A stretch of 64,000 nucleotides of DNA, from assembly GCF_019749955.1 (NCBI RefSeq), contig NZ_JAIEPC010000020.1:1-64000 (forward strand), written 5' to 3'. The notes beneath the pieces were generated by a model. The model did not search any database, was not told the origin of the DNA, and was given only the letters and a program-made list of their open reading frames with translations. Below, in pieces: positions 1-7,480 of this stretch. Source of the stretch: Sphingomonas sp. (GTDB taxonomy: Bacteria > Pseudomonadota > Alphaproteobacteria > Sphingomonadales > Sphingomonadaceae). The position numbers and the translations under genes are program-made. Every line of letters starts with the position of its first letter. The stretch's first letter is position 1.

Positions 1-589
1 CCCCGCCCGCGCGCGCGCCCACGATCCCGAGCGCTGCCAGAAACACGATCGAGCCCGCCGCTATCCCGATTTCGAGCATCGGACGCGGCAGCACGAATAT
101 CAGCAACAACGGCAAGATCGCCCCGACCGCGAAGCTGCCAGCCGAGGCGAGCGCCGCTTGCACCGGGCGCGCCTCCAGATGCACGCTCAAGCCGAGCTCG
201 TCGCGCAGATGCGCTTTCAGGGCGTCCTTTGCGGTCAGGCGGTCAGCGACTTGCGCCGCCAGCGCGCGATCAAGGCCACGCGCCATATAGATGCGGGTCA
301 GCTCCTCCAGCTCGGACGCCGGATCGTCGACCAGTTCCTGCGCTTCCTTGGCGCGATCGGCGGCTTCGGTATCGGCCTGCGAGCTGACCGAGACATATTC
401 CCCTGCCGCCATCGACATGGCGCCCGCCACAAGGCCCGCGACGCCCGTTACCAGAATCGCCGACTGGCTCTGCGCGGCTGCGGCAACGCCGATCATCAGG
501 CTGGCGGTCGAAACGATGCCGTCATTGGCGCCGAGCACCGCCGCGCGCAGCCAACCGATCCGTGCGACGAGGTGACGTTCACGATGCAT
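1..589 (-). CDS. VIT1/CCC1-family membrane transporter (partial)
   Basis: The 5' part of a minus-strand gene that runs off the left edge; about 196 codons are visible. The start is ATG at 589, preceded by GGAGG at a good distance. The N-terminal region contains WLRAAVLGANDGIVSTAS, the first-helix signature of the VIT1/CCC1 family, followed by a helix ending in AGAMSMAAGEYVS and then a charged cytoplasmic stretch rich in Asp/Glu. Further helices continue to the edge. The family carries Fe(II) or Mn(II) out of the cytosol (yeast CCC1, plant VIT1); bacterial substrates are mostly untested. It lies 41 nt downstream of an octaheme cytochrome c on the same strand, so cotranscription is likely. Confidence 0.88.
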   Translation of the reverse strand, partial: MHRERHLVARIGWLRAAVLGANDGIVSTASLMIGVAAAAQSQSAILVTGVAGLVAGAMSMAAGEYVSVSSQADTEAADRAKEAQELVDDPASELEELTRIYMARGLDRALAAQVADRLTAKDALKAHLRDELGLSVHLEARPVQAALASAGSFAVGAILPLLLIFVLPRPMLEIGIAAGSIVFLAALGIVGARAGG

Positions 590-630
590 TTGAATTCGTC
601 CTCCAATTGGCCGTCAGTAACGCTTCCACT

Positions 631-1353
631 CTAGTCATCGCCACCCTCACCTTCGCCACCTTCGCCGCCCTCGGCATCTGGACGACGGTGGCAGCGCACG
701 CAATTTTCGATGTTGCCGATGCCTTCCTCGGCGTGCCGCGCGCGCAAGCTCGCCGGTTGGTGCGCATGGCAGCCATAGCAGCTATAGGTCGAGTAGTCGG
801 TACGCGGATGACAGGTCGCGCAGGCCACTGCGTGGTTGCGATCGAGCTGGAAATAGCGCGAATGATCGAAGCTGGCCGGCGCCCACGCGCGGTCACTATG
901 GCAGGTCGAACAATTTGCGCGGTTCGATCGGTGAAGCGGCGTGTCAGGCGGCGTATGACAACTTGAACATTGCGCGCGGGTTTCAGCTTTCAGCAGGCTG
1001 TGGGCGAAGCGCTTGTCCGCGCGCCTCGTCAGTCGGGGTTCGGCGTGATCCGAATGGCAGGCCATGCAATTCGGCTCGACCAGCGATTGATGGAAAATCG
1101 GCGTCTTGGCGGCGTGCGCGATGCGGGCGCCGCGTGTCGTCAGCCTGCCGATGTCGGCAACCTTGTGGCACACGGTGCACCGCGTCGGCGATGCCCCCAG
1201 AAACGGTGTGTGGCACGCGAAGCAATCCTTGGCGATCGACGCATGCGCGGGCTTCACCGGGCCGGGCGCGATCATCGACTCAGGATGGATGATCGCAAAA
1301 CCGGTGATGCCGACGACAAGGGCAGCGATGACGCGCAGCAGCCAGCGGTTCAT
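631..1353 (-). CDS. octaheme c-type cytochrome, membrane-anchored or periplasmic
   Basis: A 240-residue protein with an N-terminal hydrophobic segment (residues about 4-22) and eight CxxCH heme-attachment motifs at C44, C59, C96, C129, C148, C178, C192 and C218. The motifs are mostly paired, as in cytochrome c3/doubled-CXXCH families. The tail is glycine- and acid-rich. The ATG at 1353 shares one base with the TGA of the upstream b561-like gene, which argues for this start over longer in-frame extensions. Together with that membrane protein it could pass electrons from the quinone pool to a periplasmic or extracellular acceptor; the acceptor cannot be told from sequence. It is not a recognisable NapC, NrfA or hydroxylamine oxidoreductase. 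Confidence 0.85.
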   Translation of the reverse strand: MNRWLLRVIAALVVGITGFAIIHPESMIAPGPVKPAHASIAKDCFACHTPFLGASPTRCTVCHKVADIGRLTTRGARIAHAAKTPIFHQSLVEPNCMACHSDHAEPRLTRRADKRFAHSLLKAETRAQCSSCHTPPDTPLHRSNRANCSTCHSDRAWAPASFDHSRYFQLDRNHAVACATCHPRTDYSTYSCYGCHAHQPASLRARHAEEGIGNIENCVRCHRRPDAEGGEGGEGEGGDD

Positions 1354-1886
1354 CACCACCACCGCCAAAACAGGCAAATCGACACAACATGCGCCAGCGC
1401 GAGAACGGCAAAGGCCAGCGTGATCGGCAAGTGGATGACTCGCCACTGCTGAATAACGCCGAGCGTGATCGTGTCCCAATAGGTCCGCTCGTGCAGCTCG
1501 TCGGGCGACAGGCCCTGAGCAACCAGCGCCGCCTTGGTGGCCAGCAAGCTCTTGCGGGCGTGTTGCAACAGATACTTGCCCGTCAGACCGCTCCCGATGT
1601 TGATCGCCATTGCCCCAATCGCGAGCCAGCCCAGCCACGCATTGAAGTGGATACCAGCGTGGACAAGGATCAGCAGCGAACCGGCCCAGGCGAGCCGCTC
1701 ATGCTGGCGCAACAGCTTGGCGGGCTTGCCCCAGCTGATGAGTTTGCGTTTGCGCGCCGAATAAATCAGCGACGTCAGGATCAGCAGCACGCCCGGAATG
1801 CCGAGATACCGACCGATCCAGACCAGATCAAAGGCGTGCAGCAGCGCGTCGATCGCCAGCGTCGCCGCCGCCAACGCCAACAGCAT
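1353..1886 (-). CDS. cytochrome b561/ferric-reductase-like membrane protein
   Basis: A 177-residue integral membrane protein with about four or five hydrophobic helices and histidines inside or next to them (HAFDLVW, HERLAW, HAGIHFNAW, HLPITLA, HVVSI). This pattern suggests two b hemes, as in cytochrome b561 and the core of ferric-reductase-like proteins. Its stop overlaps the start of the octaheme cytochrome c by one base, so the two are probably made together as a quinol-to-cytochrome electron relay. The spacer upstream, shared with a divergent stress gene, has a likely FNR/FixK site. The exact family is uncertain; heme ligation is inferred from histidine placement only. Confidence 0.7.
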   Translation of the reverse strand: MLLALAAATLAIDALLHAFDLVWIGRYLGIPGVLLILTSLIYSARKRKLISWGKPAKLLRQHERLAWAGSLLILVHAGIHFNAWLGWLAIGAMAINIGSGLTGKYLLQHARKSLLATKAALVAQGLSPDELHERTYWDTITLGVIQQWRVIHLPITLAFAVLALAHVVSICLFWRWW

Positions 1887-2030
1887 TGACGCAAAGGGTA
1901 AGACGCTATGCGTCAGGAGGCGTGCCTTCGCCGTTGTCAGGGATCCAATCCGACCGGAGCCGACGGCGCGAAAGACGCGGAGTCGGTGTGTTAATCCACG
2001 CCATCATCCAAAGTTCCGAGCGACGCGGCA

Positions 2031-2044
2031 TTGATCGCCGTCAA
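2031..2044. promoter_or_regulatory. FNR/FixK-like binding site
   Basis: TTGATCGCCGTCAA matches the FNR/FixK consensus TTGAT-N4-ATCAA at 9 of 10 conserved positions. Its centre is about 77 nt upstream of the universal stress gene start. A TATGCG hexamer at 2067-2072 sits where the -10 of a class II activated promoter would fall. The site is about 145 nt from the start of the divergent b561/octaheme genes. Function is inferred. Confidence 0.5.
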
Positions 2045-2114
2045 TGACCGTGCGGGCGCCGGAGCCTATGCGCATCTCGGGCGTTGACCCCCAAGGCTAG
2101 CTGGAAGGAACAGG

Positions 2115-2927
2115 ATGCGATCGCTCATCGTTTATGCCGACGGCGGACCAGCCAATGCGGCGCGGCTGGAGGCCGCCCTCGATATCGCCCGGTTGACCCG
2201 GGGGCATATCACGCTCCACGTCAACACGCCGCTCCAGCGCTTCGTCTCGATGGATCCGTTCGGCGGCAGCTATTTGCTGGCGGGCGCCTTGGCCGATGCC
2301 CAGCAGCGCGAAAGCGACCTGCTTGCCCGGCTGACCGAAAAGCTGAGCAAGGAAGAAGTCCCATGGGACAGCCAGACCAGCAACGGGTTGGCCGCTGACG
2401 GCCTCGTCCGAGCCGCGATGCTTGGCGACTTGATCATCCTGTCATTCGATCCGCTTGACGCAGAACCGCAGAGTGATGCGACGCGGCTGGTCGGCGATGT
2501 CGTGCTGTCGGCGCCCTGCCCCGTGCTCGCGCTGCCGACCGAGCCCAAGCCGCTGTTTATTGGCGGCACCGCGCTGATTGCGTGGTCGGGCGAACCCGAG
2601 TCTGCTGGCGCGTTGCGCGCGGCGCTGCCGCTACTGCCGCTGGCGAAGGCGGTGAAGATCGTGACCGTCGTCGATCATCCTACTTTCTTCCCCGCGATCG
2701 ATGCGGCGCAATATCTGTCACGGCACGACATTCATGCCGAGCTGGTCGAATGGCCCCGCGAGCCCGCTAACGTAGGGATGGCGCTGGCCGCAGCGGCGGA
2801 CGCGCTTGCTGCCGACTGGATCGTCATGGGCGCCTATGGCAAGGGCCGGTTTCGCGAAGCAGTGTTTGGCGGGGTGACGCAGAAGCTGCTGGACCTGGGC
2901 CGCTTCCCGCTGTTGCTGAGCCACTAG
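2115..2927 (+). CDS. tandem-domain universal stress protein (UspA family)
   Basis: 270 residues forming two Usp domains: residues 1 to about 140, beginning RSLIVYADGG, and about 147 to 270. The second domain ends in the ATP-binding signature MGAYGKGRFREAVFGG, close to G-x2-G-x9-G(S/T). The first domain has lost this loop, so nucleotide binding probably rests with the second. A strong GGAAGGA site precedes the ATG. Tandem Usp proteins in proteobacteria are often induced by low oxygen or stationary phase; the FNR-like palindrome upstream fits that. The stop overlaps the end of the convergent acetyltransferase gene by 4 nt. Confidence 0.9.
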   Translation: MRSLIVYADGGPANAARLEAALDIARLTRGHITLHVNTPLQRFVSMDPFGGSYLLAGALADAQQRESDLLARLTEKLSKEEVPWDSQTSNGLAADGLVRAAMLGDLIILSFDPLDAEPQSDATRLVGDVVLSAPCPVLALPTEPKPLFIGGTALIAWSGEPESAGALRAALPLLPLAKAVKIVTVVDHPTFFPAIDAAQYLSRHDIHAELVEWPREPANVGMALAAAADALAADWIVMGAYGKGRFREAVFGGVTQKLLDLGRFPLLLSH

Positions 2928-3400
2928 GCATCACATTCGGTGACCTGATCGTTCCGCCGTCGACGCGCTTGCCATCGGTATCGGACATTGGGTACCGGAT
3001 CTTCATGTTCGGGATCGAAGCCATATTCCTCGGCGATGAAGCCCGCACGCTCATAAATGCTACGGGCCCGGACATTGGCTTGATACGTCCAAAGCTGGAG
3101 ATCGTTGTGGTCGCGTTGGGCGATGGCAATTAGCGCGCGACCAATCCCTTTGCCCTGTCGGCCGGGATCGAAGTAGAGATGCTCGATCCAGCCCGGCTCC
3201 AGCGCCATGTGCCCAGCGAGCGTCGCGCTGTCGAACGCGCCCCAAATCGGCCCCTTGGCGAAAACTTCTCGGTAGAAGGCCGAGGTTTCGTCGAGGCTGC
3301 GCAAATTCGGATCGAAGCCCGGAATCAATGCGCCAGCGAGTCGGTGCTGTCGTGCCGCAGCATCCGTCTCATCTGGGCGCAAGAGCCGGTAGACCAGCAT
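2924..3400 (-). CDS. GNAT-family N-acetyltransferase
   Basis: 158 residues with the GNAT fold. The acetyl-CoA pyrophosphate loop is seen in RQGKGIGRALI (consensus Q/R-x2-G-x-G/A), preceded by the beta-4 strand HLYFDP and followed by LQLWTYQANVRARSIYERAGF, the usual motif B. The ATG at 3400 overlaps the TGA of the SMP-30-like gene as TGATG; an in-frame TTG three bases upstream is less likely. Substrate unknown. It is cotranscribed with the lactonase-like gene, which may only reflect compact packing. Confidence 0.85.
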   Translation of the reverse strand: MLVYRLLRPDETDAAARQHRLAGALIPGFDPNLRSLDETSAFYREVFAKGPIWGAFDSATLAGHMALEPGWIEHLYFDPGRQGKGIGRALIAIAQRDHNDLQLWTYQANVRARSIYERAGFIAEEYGFDPEHEDPVPNVRYRWQARRRRNDQVTECDA

Positions 3401-4317
3401 CAATTGGTCAACCGCAATCCAGCGCGCGCCCAGGGCATCGCGATGAGCTGGCCGGTGCCTGACAGCGTGATGTAGGCCGTCGTCATATCATCCCCGCCCC
3501 AGCAGATGTTGGTGGTGAAGGGGTCAGGCGTGGGCACAAACTCGACCAATTCGCCGGCCGGTGAAATCACCGAAATGCCGCTTTCGCCGATCGTCGCGAC
3601 GCAGATGTTGCCGCACGCCTCGACCCCGAGCGAATCGAAGAACTTATAGCCTGCGGGCCGGAAAAGCGGGATGCCTGCGCCACCGAGTCCGCCTGCCCGA
3701 TCGACCTTGCCGGGCTCGGTCACGCGGAACGCCATCAACCGGCAGGTATAGGTCTCCGCCGCGTAGAGCGTGGTGCCGTCGGGCGACAGGCCGATGCCAT
3801 TGGGGTTTTCGCTCGGAAAAATTACTTCCTCCAGATGCGATCCGTCGGCGTGCGCGTAGAAAATGCCGGTGATGTCGCGCTCGCGCGGGCGGTTCTTGCC
3901 ATGGTCGGTGAACCAGAAGCCGCCGTGCTGATCGAACACAATGTCGTTTGGCCCGCGCAGCACGCAGCCGAAATCGCCGTCCTTGTACAGCACCTCGACC
4001 GCGCCGGTGTCGATATCGATCCGCTCGATCCGCCCGCCCGAATAGTCATCGGCCTGACCGCTCGGGATCAACAGGCCGCTCGGGTGCTCATGATAATTGA
4101 AGCCGCCGTTGTTGCAGCAGTAAAGCTTGCCATCGGGGCCGAGCGCCAGGCCGTTGGGGCCGCCGCCGGGAGTCGCGACGGTTTCCTTGGTCCCGTCGGG
4201 GCGCACACGCGTGATCCGCCCGGCGGCAATCTCGACGAGGATCACGCTGCCATCCGGCATCGCGACCGGCCCTTCGGGAAAGCGCAGGCCGGTTGTGACA
4301 GTGGTGAAGTCGGGCAT
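3400..4317 (-). CDS. SMP-30/gluconolactonase/LRE-family protein
   Basis: 305 residues of a six-bladed beta-propeller related to SMP-30 and gluconolactonases. Typical pieces are LRFPEGPVAMPDGSVIL near the N terminus, GPNGLALGPDGKLYCCNNGG, LRGPNDIVFDQHGGFWFTDHG and NPNGIGLSPDGTTLYAAET. Conserved Glu/Asn/Asp residues in these blades bind the catalytic divalent metal in the family. Expected activity is hydrolysis of a sugar or other lactone. GGAGAGG precedes the ATG. It is divergent from a thiamine-diphosphate enzyme gene across a palindromic repeat, so a joint carbohydrate or keto-acid role is possible but unproven. Confidence 0.85.
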   Translation of the reverse strand: MPDFTTVTTGLRFPEGPVAMPDGSVILVEIAAGRITRVRPDGTKETVATPGGGPNGLALGPDGKLYCCNNGGFNYHEHPSGLLIPSGQADDYSGGRIERIDIDTGAVEVLYKDGDFGCVLRGPNDIVFDQHGGFWFTDHGKNRPRERDITGIFYAHADGSHLEEVIFPSENPNGIGLSPDGTTLYAAETYTCRLMAFRVTEPGKVDRAGGLGGAGIPLFRPAGYKFFDSLGVEACGNICVATIGESGISVISPAGELVEFVPTPDPFTTNICWGGDDMTTAYITLSGTGQLIAMPWARAGLRLTN

Positions 4318-4346
4318 TTGCCTCTCCTATGGTATTTTCTATGAAA

Positions 4347-4432
4347 CCGTTCGGGCTGAGCTTGTCGAAGCCCTGTCCTTCCTGCAACCGTTGAGAAGAA
4401 GAACAGCCCTTCGACAAGCTCAGGGCGAACGG
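4347..4432. repeat. palindromic intergenic element, copy 1
   Basis: An 86-bp imperfect palindrome. The left arm begins CCGTTCGGGCTGAGCTTG and the right arm ends CAAGCTCAGGGCGAACGG, around a variable centre containing GAGAAGAAGAAC. Five more members lie at 28802, 30816, 35437, 43324 and 44259. It fills the spacer between two divergent genes and ends 2 nt before the Shine-Dalgarno of the downstream enzyme gene. Confidence 0.9.
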
Positions 4433-4445
4433 TAAGGAGCGATGG

Positions 4446-6098
4446 ATGCGCACGGGCGGGCGAATTTTGGTCGACAATCTGCTCGCGCAAGGGTGCGACC
4501 GCATCTTCCAGGTGCCGGGCGAGAGTTTCCTCGCGGTGCTCGACGCGCTCCACGACACGCCGCAGATCGATGTCGTGACCTGTCGGCAGGAGGGCGGCGC
4601 CGCGTTCATGGCCTGCGCCGACGGCACGCTCACCCAGCGGCCGGGCGTTTGCTTCGTCACGCGCGGGCCGGGCGCGACCAATGCGAGCATCGGCGTGCAC
4701 GTAGCGTTTCAGGACTCGCTGCCGATGATCCTGTTCATCGGCGACGTCGATCGCGGGATGCGCGACCGCGAGGGTTTTCAGGAAATCGATCTGGTGGCGA
4801 TGTTCACCCCGCTCGCGAAGCTCGCGCTGCGGATCGACGACGCACGCCGCATCCCGGAATACGTCGCGCGGGCTTACAATGTCGCGACTAGCGGGCGGCC
4901 GGGGCCGGTGGTGATCGCGCTACCCGAGGACATGCTGCGCGATGTTGTGGAGGCCGTCGATCGGCCGCGGCTGGTGCCCTACCCCCTCACGCCCTGTGCA
5001 CCGGAGCATGATTTCCTGTTCGACCGATTGCGCGCGGCGCAACGGCCAGTCGCGATTGTTGGCGGTGCGGGGTGGGATCAGTCGACAGCAGGACATTTCG
5101 CTTGGTTCGCCGAGCATTGGGGTATTCCGGTCGCTGGCGCCTTTCGTCGACAGGATGCCATCGCCAACAGTTCGACCGTTTGGGCCGGAAATCTGGGATA
5201 CGGCCCAAGTCCGAAACTTGTCGAGCGCATCAGATCAGCCGACTTGGTATTGGTGGTCGGCGCCCGATTGGGAGAGGCGACAACGGATGGGTACACGCTG
5301 ATCACCCCAGAACACCCCGATCAATACCTGATCCACGTTCACCCCGACCCGAACGAACTGGACAAGGTCTATCGCGCGGACATGGCGATATGTGGAGGCG
5401 TCGATCAGTTTTCTGAACTGCTGGCGGCAAACTTCCCACCAGAAGTGCCGATCCAACTCGGGGCCATCGCCCATGCCGAATGGCTCGAATGGTCCACGCC
5501 CCGCCCCCGCGAAGGCGTCGCCCTCGACCTCGGCATGTGCGTCGCCGCGATGCGTGAGCGTCTCACGCCCGAAGCCACCATAATCTGCAACGGTGCGGGC
5601 AATTTCTCGGGCTGGTGGCATCGTTACTGGCATTATGGACCTCCCGGAACCCAACTCGCGCCCACCGCAGGTGCAATGGGCTACGGCATCCCCGCCGCCG
5701 TCGCGGGCGCGCTACGCCACCCCGACAAGACCGTCGTCGCTGTCGCGGGCGATGGCGACTTCCTGATGAACGGGCAGGAACTCGCCACCGCGATCCAGCA
5801 CGGCGCGAACATACTCGTCATCGTCGTCGACAATGGCGGCTATGGCACGATCCGCATGCACCAGGAGCGCGAATATCCCGAGCGCCTCAGCGGCACCGCA
5901 CTGCACAACCCCGATTTCGCACTCCTCGCCAAGGCTTACGGCGCGTGGTCCGAAACCGTCGAGACGACCGAACAATTCGGCCCGGCGCTCGACCGCGCCC
6001 TCGCGCAAGGCGGCGTCAAGCTGCTCCACCTCAAGACCGATATGGAAATCATCACCAACGGCACGACGATCGACGCCATCCGCCGCGCGCACCAATAA
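4446..6098 (+). CDS. thiamine-diphosphate-dependent enzyme, acetolactate synthase-like
   Basis: 550 residues with the three-domain layout of ThDP decarboxylases and synthases. The N-terminal PYR domain contains the activating glutamate in VTCRQEGGAAFMA. The central domain spans about residues 190-335. The C-terminal PP domain carries the ThDP/Mg motif GDGDFLMNGQELATAI followed by DNGGYGTI. AAGGAG precedes the ATG. It resembles the IlvB/benzoylformate decarboxylase superfamily, but no small subunit lies nearby, so true acetolactate synthase activity is not implied. Bases about 5040-5460, almost exactly the central domain, have lower GC and rarer codons (AGA, GTA, GGA, TTG) than the flanks, which suggests a mosaic gene. 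Confidence 0.85.
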   Translation: MRTGGRILVDNLLAQGCDRIFQVPGESFLAVLDALHDTPQIDVVTCRQEGGAAFMACADGTLTQRPGVCFVTRGPGATNASIGVHVAFQDSLPMILFIGDVDRGMRDREGFQEIDLVAMFTPLAKLALRIDDARRIPEYVARAYNVATSGRPGPVVIALPEDMLRDVVEAVDRPRLVPYPLTPCAPEHDFLFDRLRAAQRPVAIVGGAGWDQSTAGHFAWFAEHWGIPVAGAFRRQDAIANSSTVWAGNLGYGPSPKLVERIRSADLVLVVGARLGEATTDGYTLITPEHPDQYLIHVHPDPNELDKVYRADMAICGGVDQFSELLAANFPPEVPIQLGAIAHAEWLEWSTPRPREGVALDLGMCVAAMRERLTPEATIICNGAGNFSGWWHRYWHYGPPGTQLAPTAGAMGYGIPAAVAGALRHPDKTVVAVAGDGDFLMNGQELATAIQHGANILVIVVDNGGYGTIRMHQEREYPERLSGTALHNPDFALLAKAYGAWSETVETTEQFGPALDRALAQGGVKLLHLKTDMEIITNGTTIDAIRRAHQ

Positions 6099-6101
6099 AA
6101 A

Positions 6102-6128
6102 GGCCGCCCCGATCAAGTCGGGGCGGCC
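6102..6128 (-). terminator. intrinsic terminator (csbD-like gene)
   Basis: A perfect 11-bp stem (GGCCGCCCCGA / TCGGGGCGGCC) with loop TCAAG. Read on the minus strand it is followed by TTTTTATT, so it ends the CsbD-like transcript. It also lies just after the stop of the plus-strand ThDP enzyme gene and may hinder read-through in both directions. Confidence 0.85.
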
Positions 6129-6156
6129 CATCACTCAGCCGGGTAAGGCAAAAGGC

Positions 6157-6327
6157 TTAGATGTCGTCGCCGAGCGCGCCCTTGACCTTGCCGATGGTCT
6201 GCTGCGCCTTGCCCTTGGCTTCCTGCGCGGCACCGTCTGCCTTGGTCTTGGGATCGTCGCTCATCTGCTTGACCTTGCCGATCGCTTCGTTGACATTACC
6301 CTTGATCTTGTCGCCGAGTTCACCCAT
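6157..6327 (-). CDS. CsbD-family stress-response protein
   Basis: A 56-residue hydrophilic protein, MGELGDKIKGNVNEAIGKVK at its start, with the repeated K-G-x-x-x-x-x-G-K-x-K pattern of the CsbD family (small, mostly disordered general-stress proteins; no known reaction). The start at 6327 is preceded by GAGGAG at 7-nt spacing; an in-frame ATG 15 nt upstream overlaps that site and is rejected. It is a single-gene unit closed by a strong terminator. Such genes are usually controlled by the general stress response (EcfG/PhyR in alphaproteobacteria), but I did not identify a promoter. Confidence 0.9.
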   Translation of the reverse strand: MGELGDKIKGNVNEAIGKVKQMSDDPKTKADGAAQEAKGKAQQTIGKVKGALGDDI

Positions 6328-6392
6328 CGTCGCTCTCCTCATATCAGTGACTTGAGAAGAACTGCGGATCGCGCGCCCGGTTCCCTAAAATT

Positions 6393-7160
6393 TTAGCTGG
6401 TGGGTGCGACCTGTCGCAAAAACGCCTCGACCGCGCGCCAGTTCGCGTCATAGCCCGCCGGATCCTTGTCCTTGATCAGCGTCGATGATCCGTGCGTTCC
6501 ACCCGCGTCGGGCACATATTGCACTTTGCGCGGCCCCGGCACCGCCGCAAGGATCGCTTTGGCAGCCTCGATTTCCTTCGGGTCCTTGGCCGATGTGACA
6601 AAGACCGGCACGTGCAGCCGCGCGGCGGCCTTGGTAACCGGATTGCCGTCGCCCAGATATTCGCCGGGCGAGAAGGCCATCACAGCATCGACGCTCGCAG
6701 GATTGTCCGCCGCGACCTCAAACACGAGCGCCGCCGAATAGCTGCTGCCCCAGAGAATCACCGGCAGACCTTGCGTGCGCGCCCAACCGAGCGCGGCTTC
6801 CAAATCCTGTCGCGCGCTGAGAAAGTCGGTCGACTTGCCAGTGCGGTGGACGGTCGAATTGTCGCCGAACAGATCGCCGCCCGAGCGTTGGTCGATCGCA
6901 TAAGCGGTATAACCCATCGCCGCGAGGCGCGGGGCGATCGTGCCATATTCGTCCTTGCTCGATCCCGCCTGATGGAACAGCAGCACGACCGCCTTGGGCT
7001 TGGCGGCCTTGTAGAGCCAGCCGGCGATGCTCGTCCCGTCATAGGTTTTGAGCATATTGGGTTCGCGCGGCAGCGCGGGGCCGGTGTCCGCCTGCGCACC
7101 GGAAGGTCGGTCGCACGCCGCCAGCAAAAGGCCCAAGGTTAGCCCCAACAAGATGCGCAT
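6393..7160 (-). CDS. alpha/beta-hydrolase lipoprotein
   Basis: 255 residues. A lipoprotein signal peptide ends in LLLAAC, so lipid would be attached at C16. The mature part is an alpha/beta hydrolase: oxyanion region LLFHQAG, nucleophile elbow WGSSYSA (GxSxx variant), and a C-terminal DAGGTHGSS containing the likely catalytic histidine. It resembles dienelactone-hydrolase-like proteins. The protein is expected in the periplasm, tethered to a membrane. Substrate unknown. It is flanked by the CsbD-like gene and by the terminator of the cysteine-rich gene pair, and is probably transcribed alone. Confidence 0.85.
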   Translation of the reverse strand: MRILLGLTLGLLLAACDRPSGAQADTGPALPREPNMLKTYDGTSIAGWLYKAAKPKAVVLLFHQAGSSKDEYGTIAPRLAAMGYTAYAIDQRSGGDLFGDNSTVHRTGKSTDFLSARQDLEAALGWARTQGLPVILWGSSYSAALVFEVAADNPASVDAVMAFSPGEYLGDGNPVTKAAARLHVPVFVTSAKDPKEIEAAKAILAAVPGPRKVQYVPDAGGTHGSSTLIKDKDPAGYDANWRAVEAFLRQVAPTS

Positions 7161-7214
7161 CTCAATTGCTCCACGCCAACATCGTCACCGCCGCACGGTG
7201 GCCCGAATGGAAAA

Positions 7215-7240
7215 GTGCCGGGACGTTTCCGCCCCGGCAC
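7215..7240 (-). terminator. intrinsic terminator of the cysteine-rich gene pair
   Basis: The minus strand reads GTGCCGGGG, a short loop, CCCGGCAC, then TTTTCC: an 8-bp GC-rich stem and a short T-run, 24 nt after the stop of the 52-residue secreted protein. Confidence 0.7.
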
Positions 7241-7263
7241 CCCTTACGCACGCAAAAGCGCGA

Positions 7264-7422
7264 TCAGCAATTGGGCATGCCGCAATCGATGCCCAGCGCC
7301 ATGCACACGCCCATACAGGCCGCGCTGCACACCGCCGCGACCGCAGCAGGCGCTGCCGCATAAGCAACCGTTGAGGTGCCGACGAGGCCAAGGACGAGGA
7401 ACTTTGCAAAACGAATCATCAT
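7264..7422 (-). CDS. small secreted cysteine-rich protein (52 aa)
   Basis: A 52-residue protein with a signal peptide (FAKFLVLGLVGTSTVAYA, cleavage likely after AYA). The mature tail of about 30 residues holds five cysteines: VCSAACMGVCMALGIDCGMP, then NC. GGAGA precedes the ATG, and a terminator follows, so it looks like a real gene rather than a chance frame. I do not recognise the family. The Cys/Met density suggests metal binding or disulfide cross-linking after export. The upstream gene on the same strand also encodes a secreted Cys-rich protein; the two could form one unit. Confidence 0.6.
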   Translation of the reverse strand: MMIRFAKFLVLGLVGTSTVAYAAAPAAVAAVCSAACMGVCMALGIDCGMPNC

Positions 7423-7480
7423 GAATCTCCGACTAAATGGGTTTGCGGCACGATTGTCCGCAGTGAGGGTCAACGAGCCA

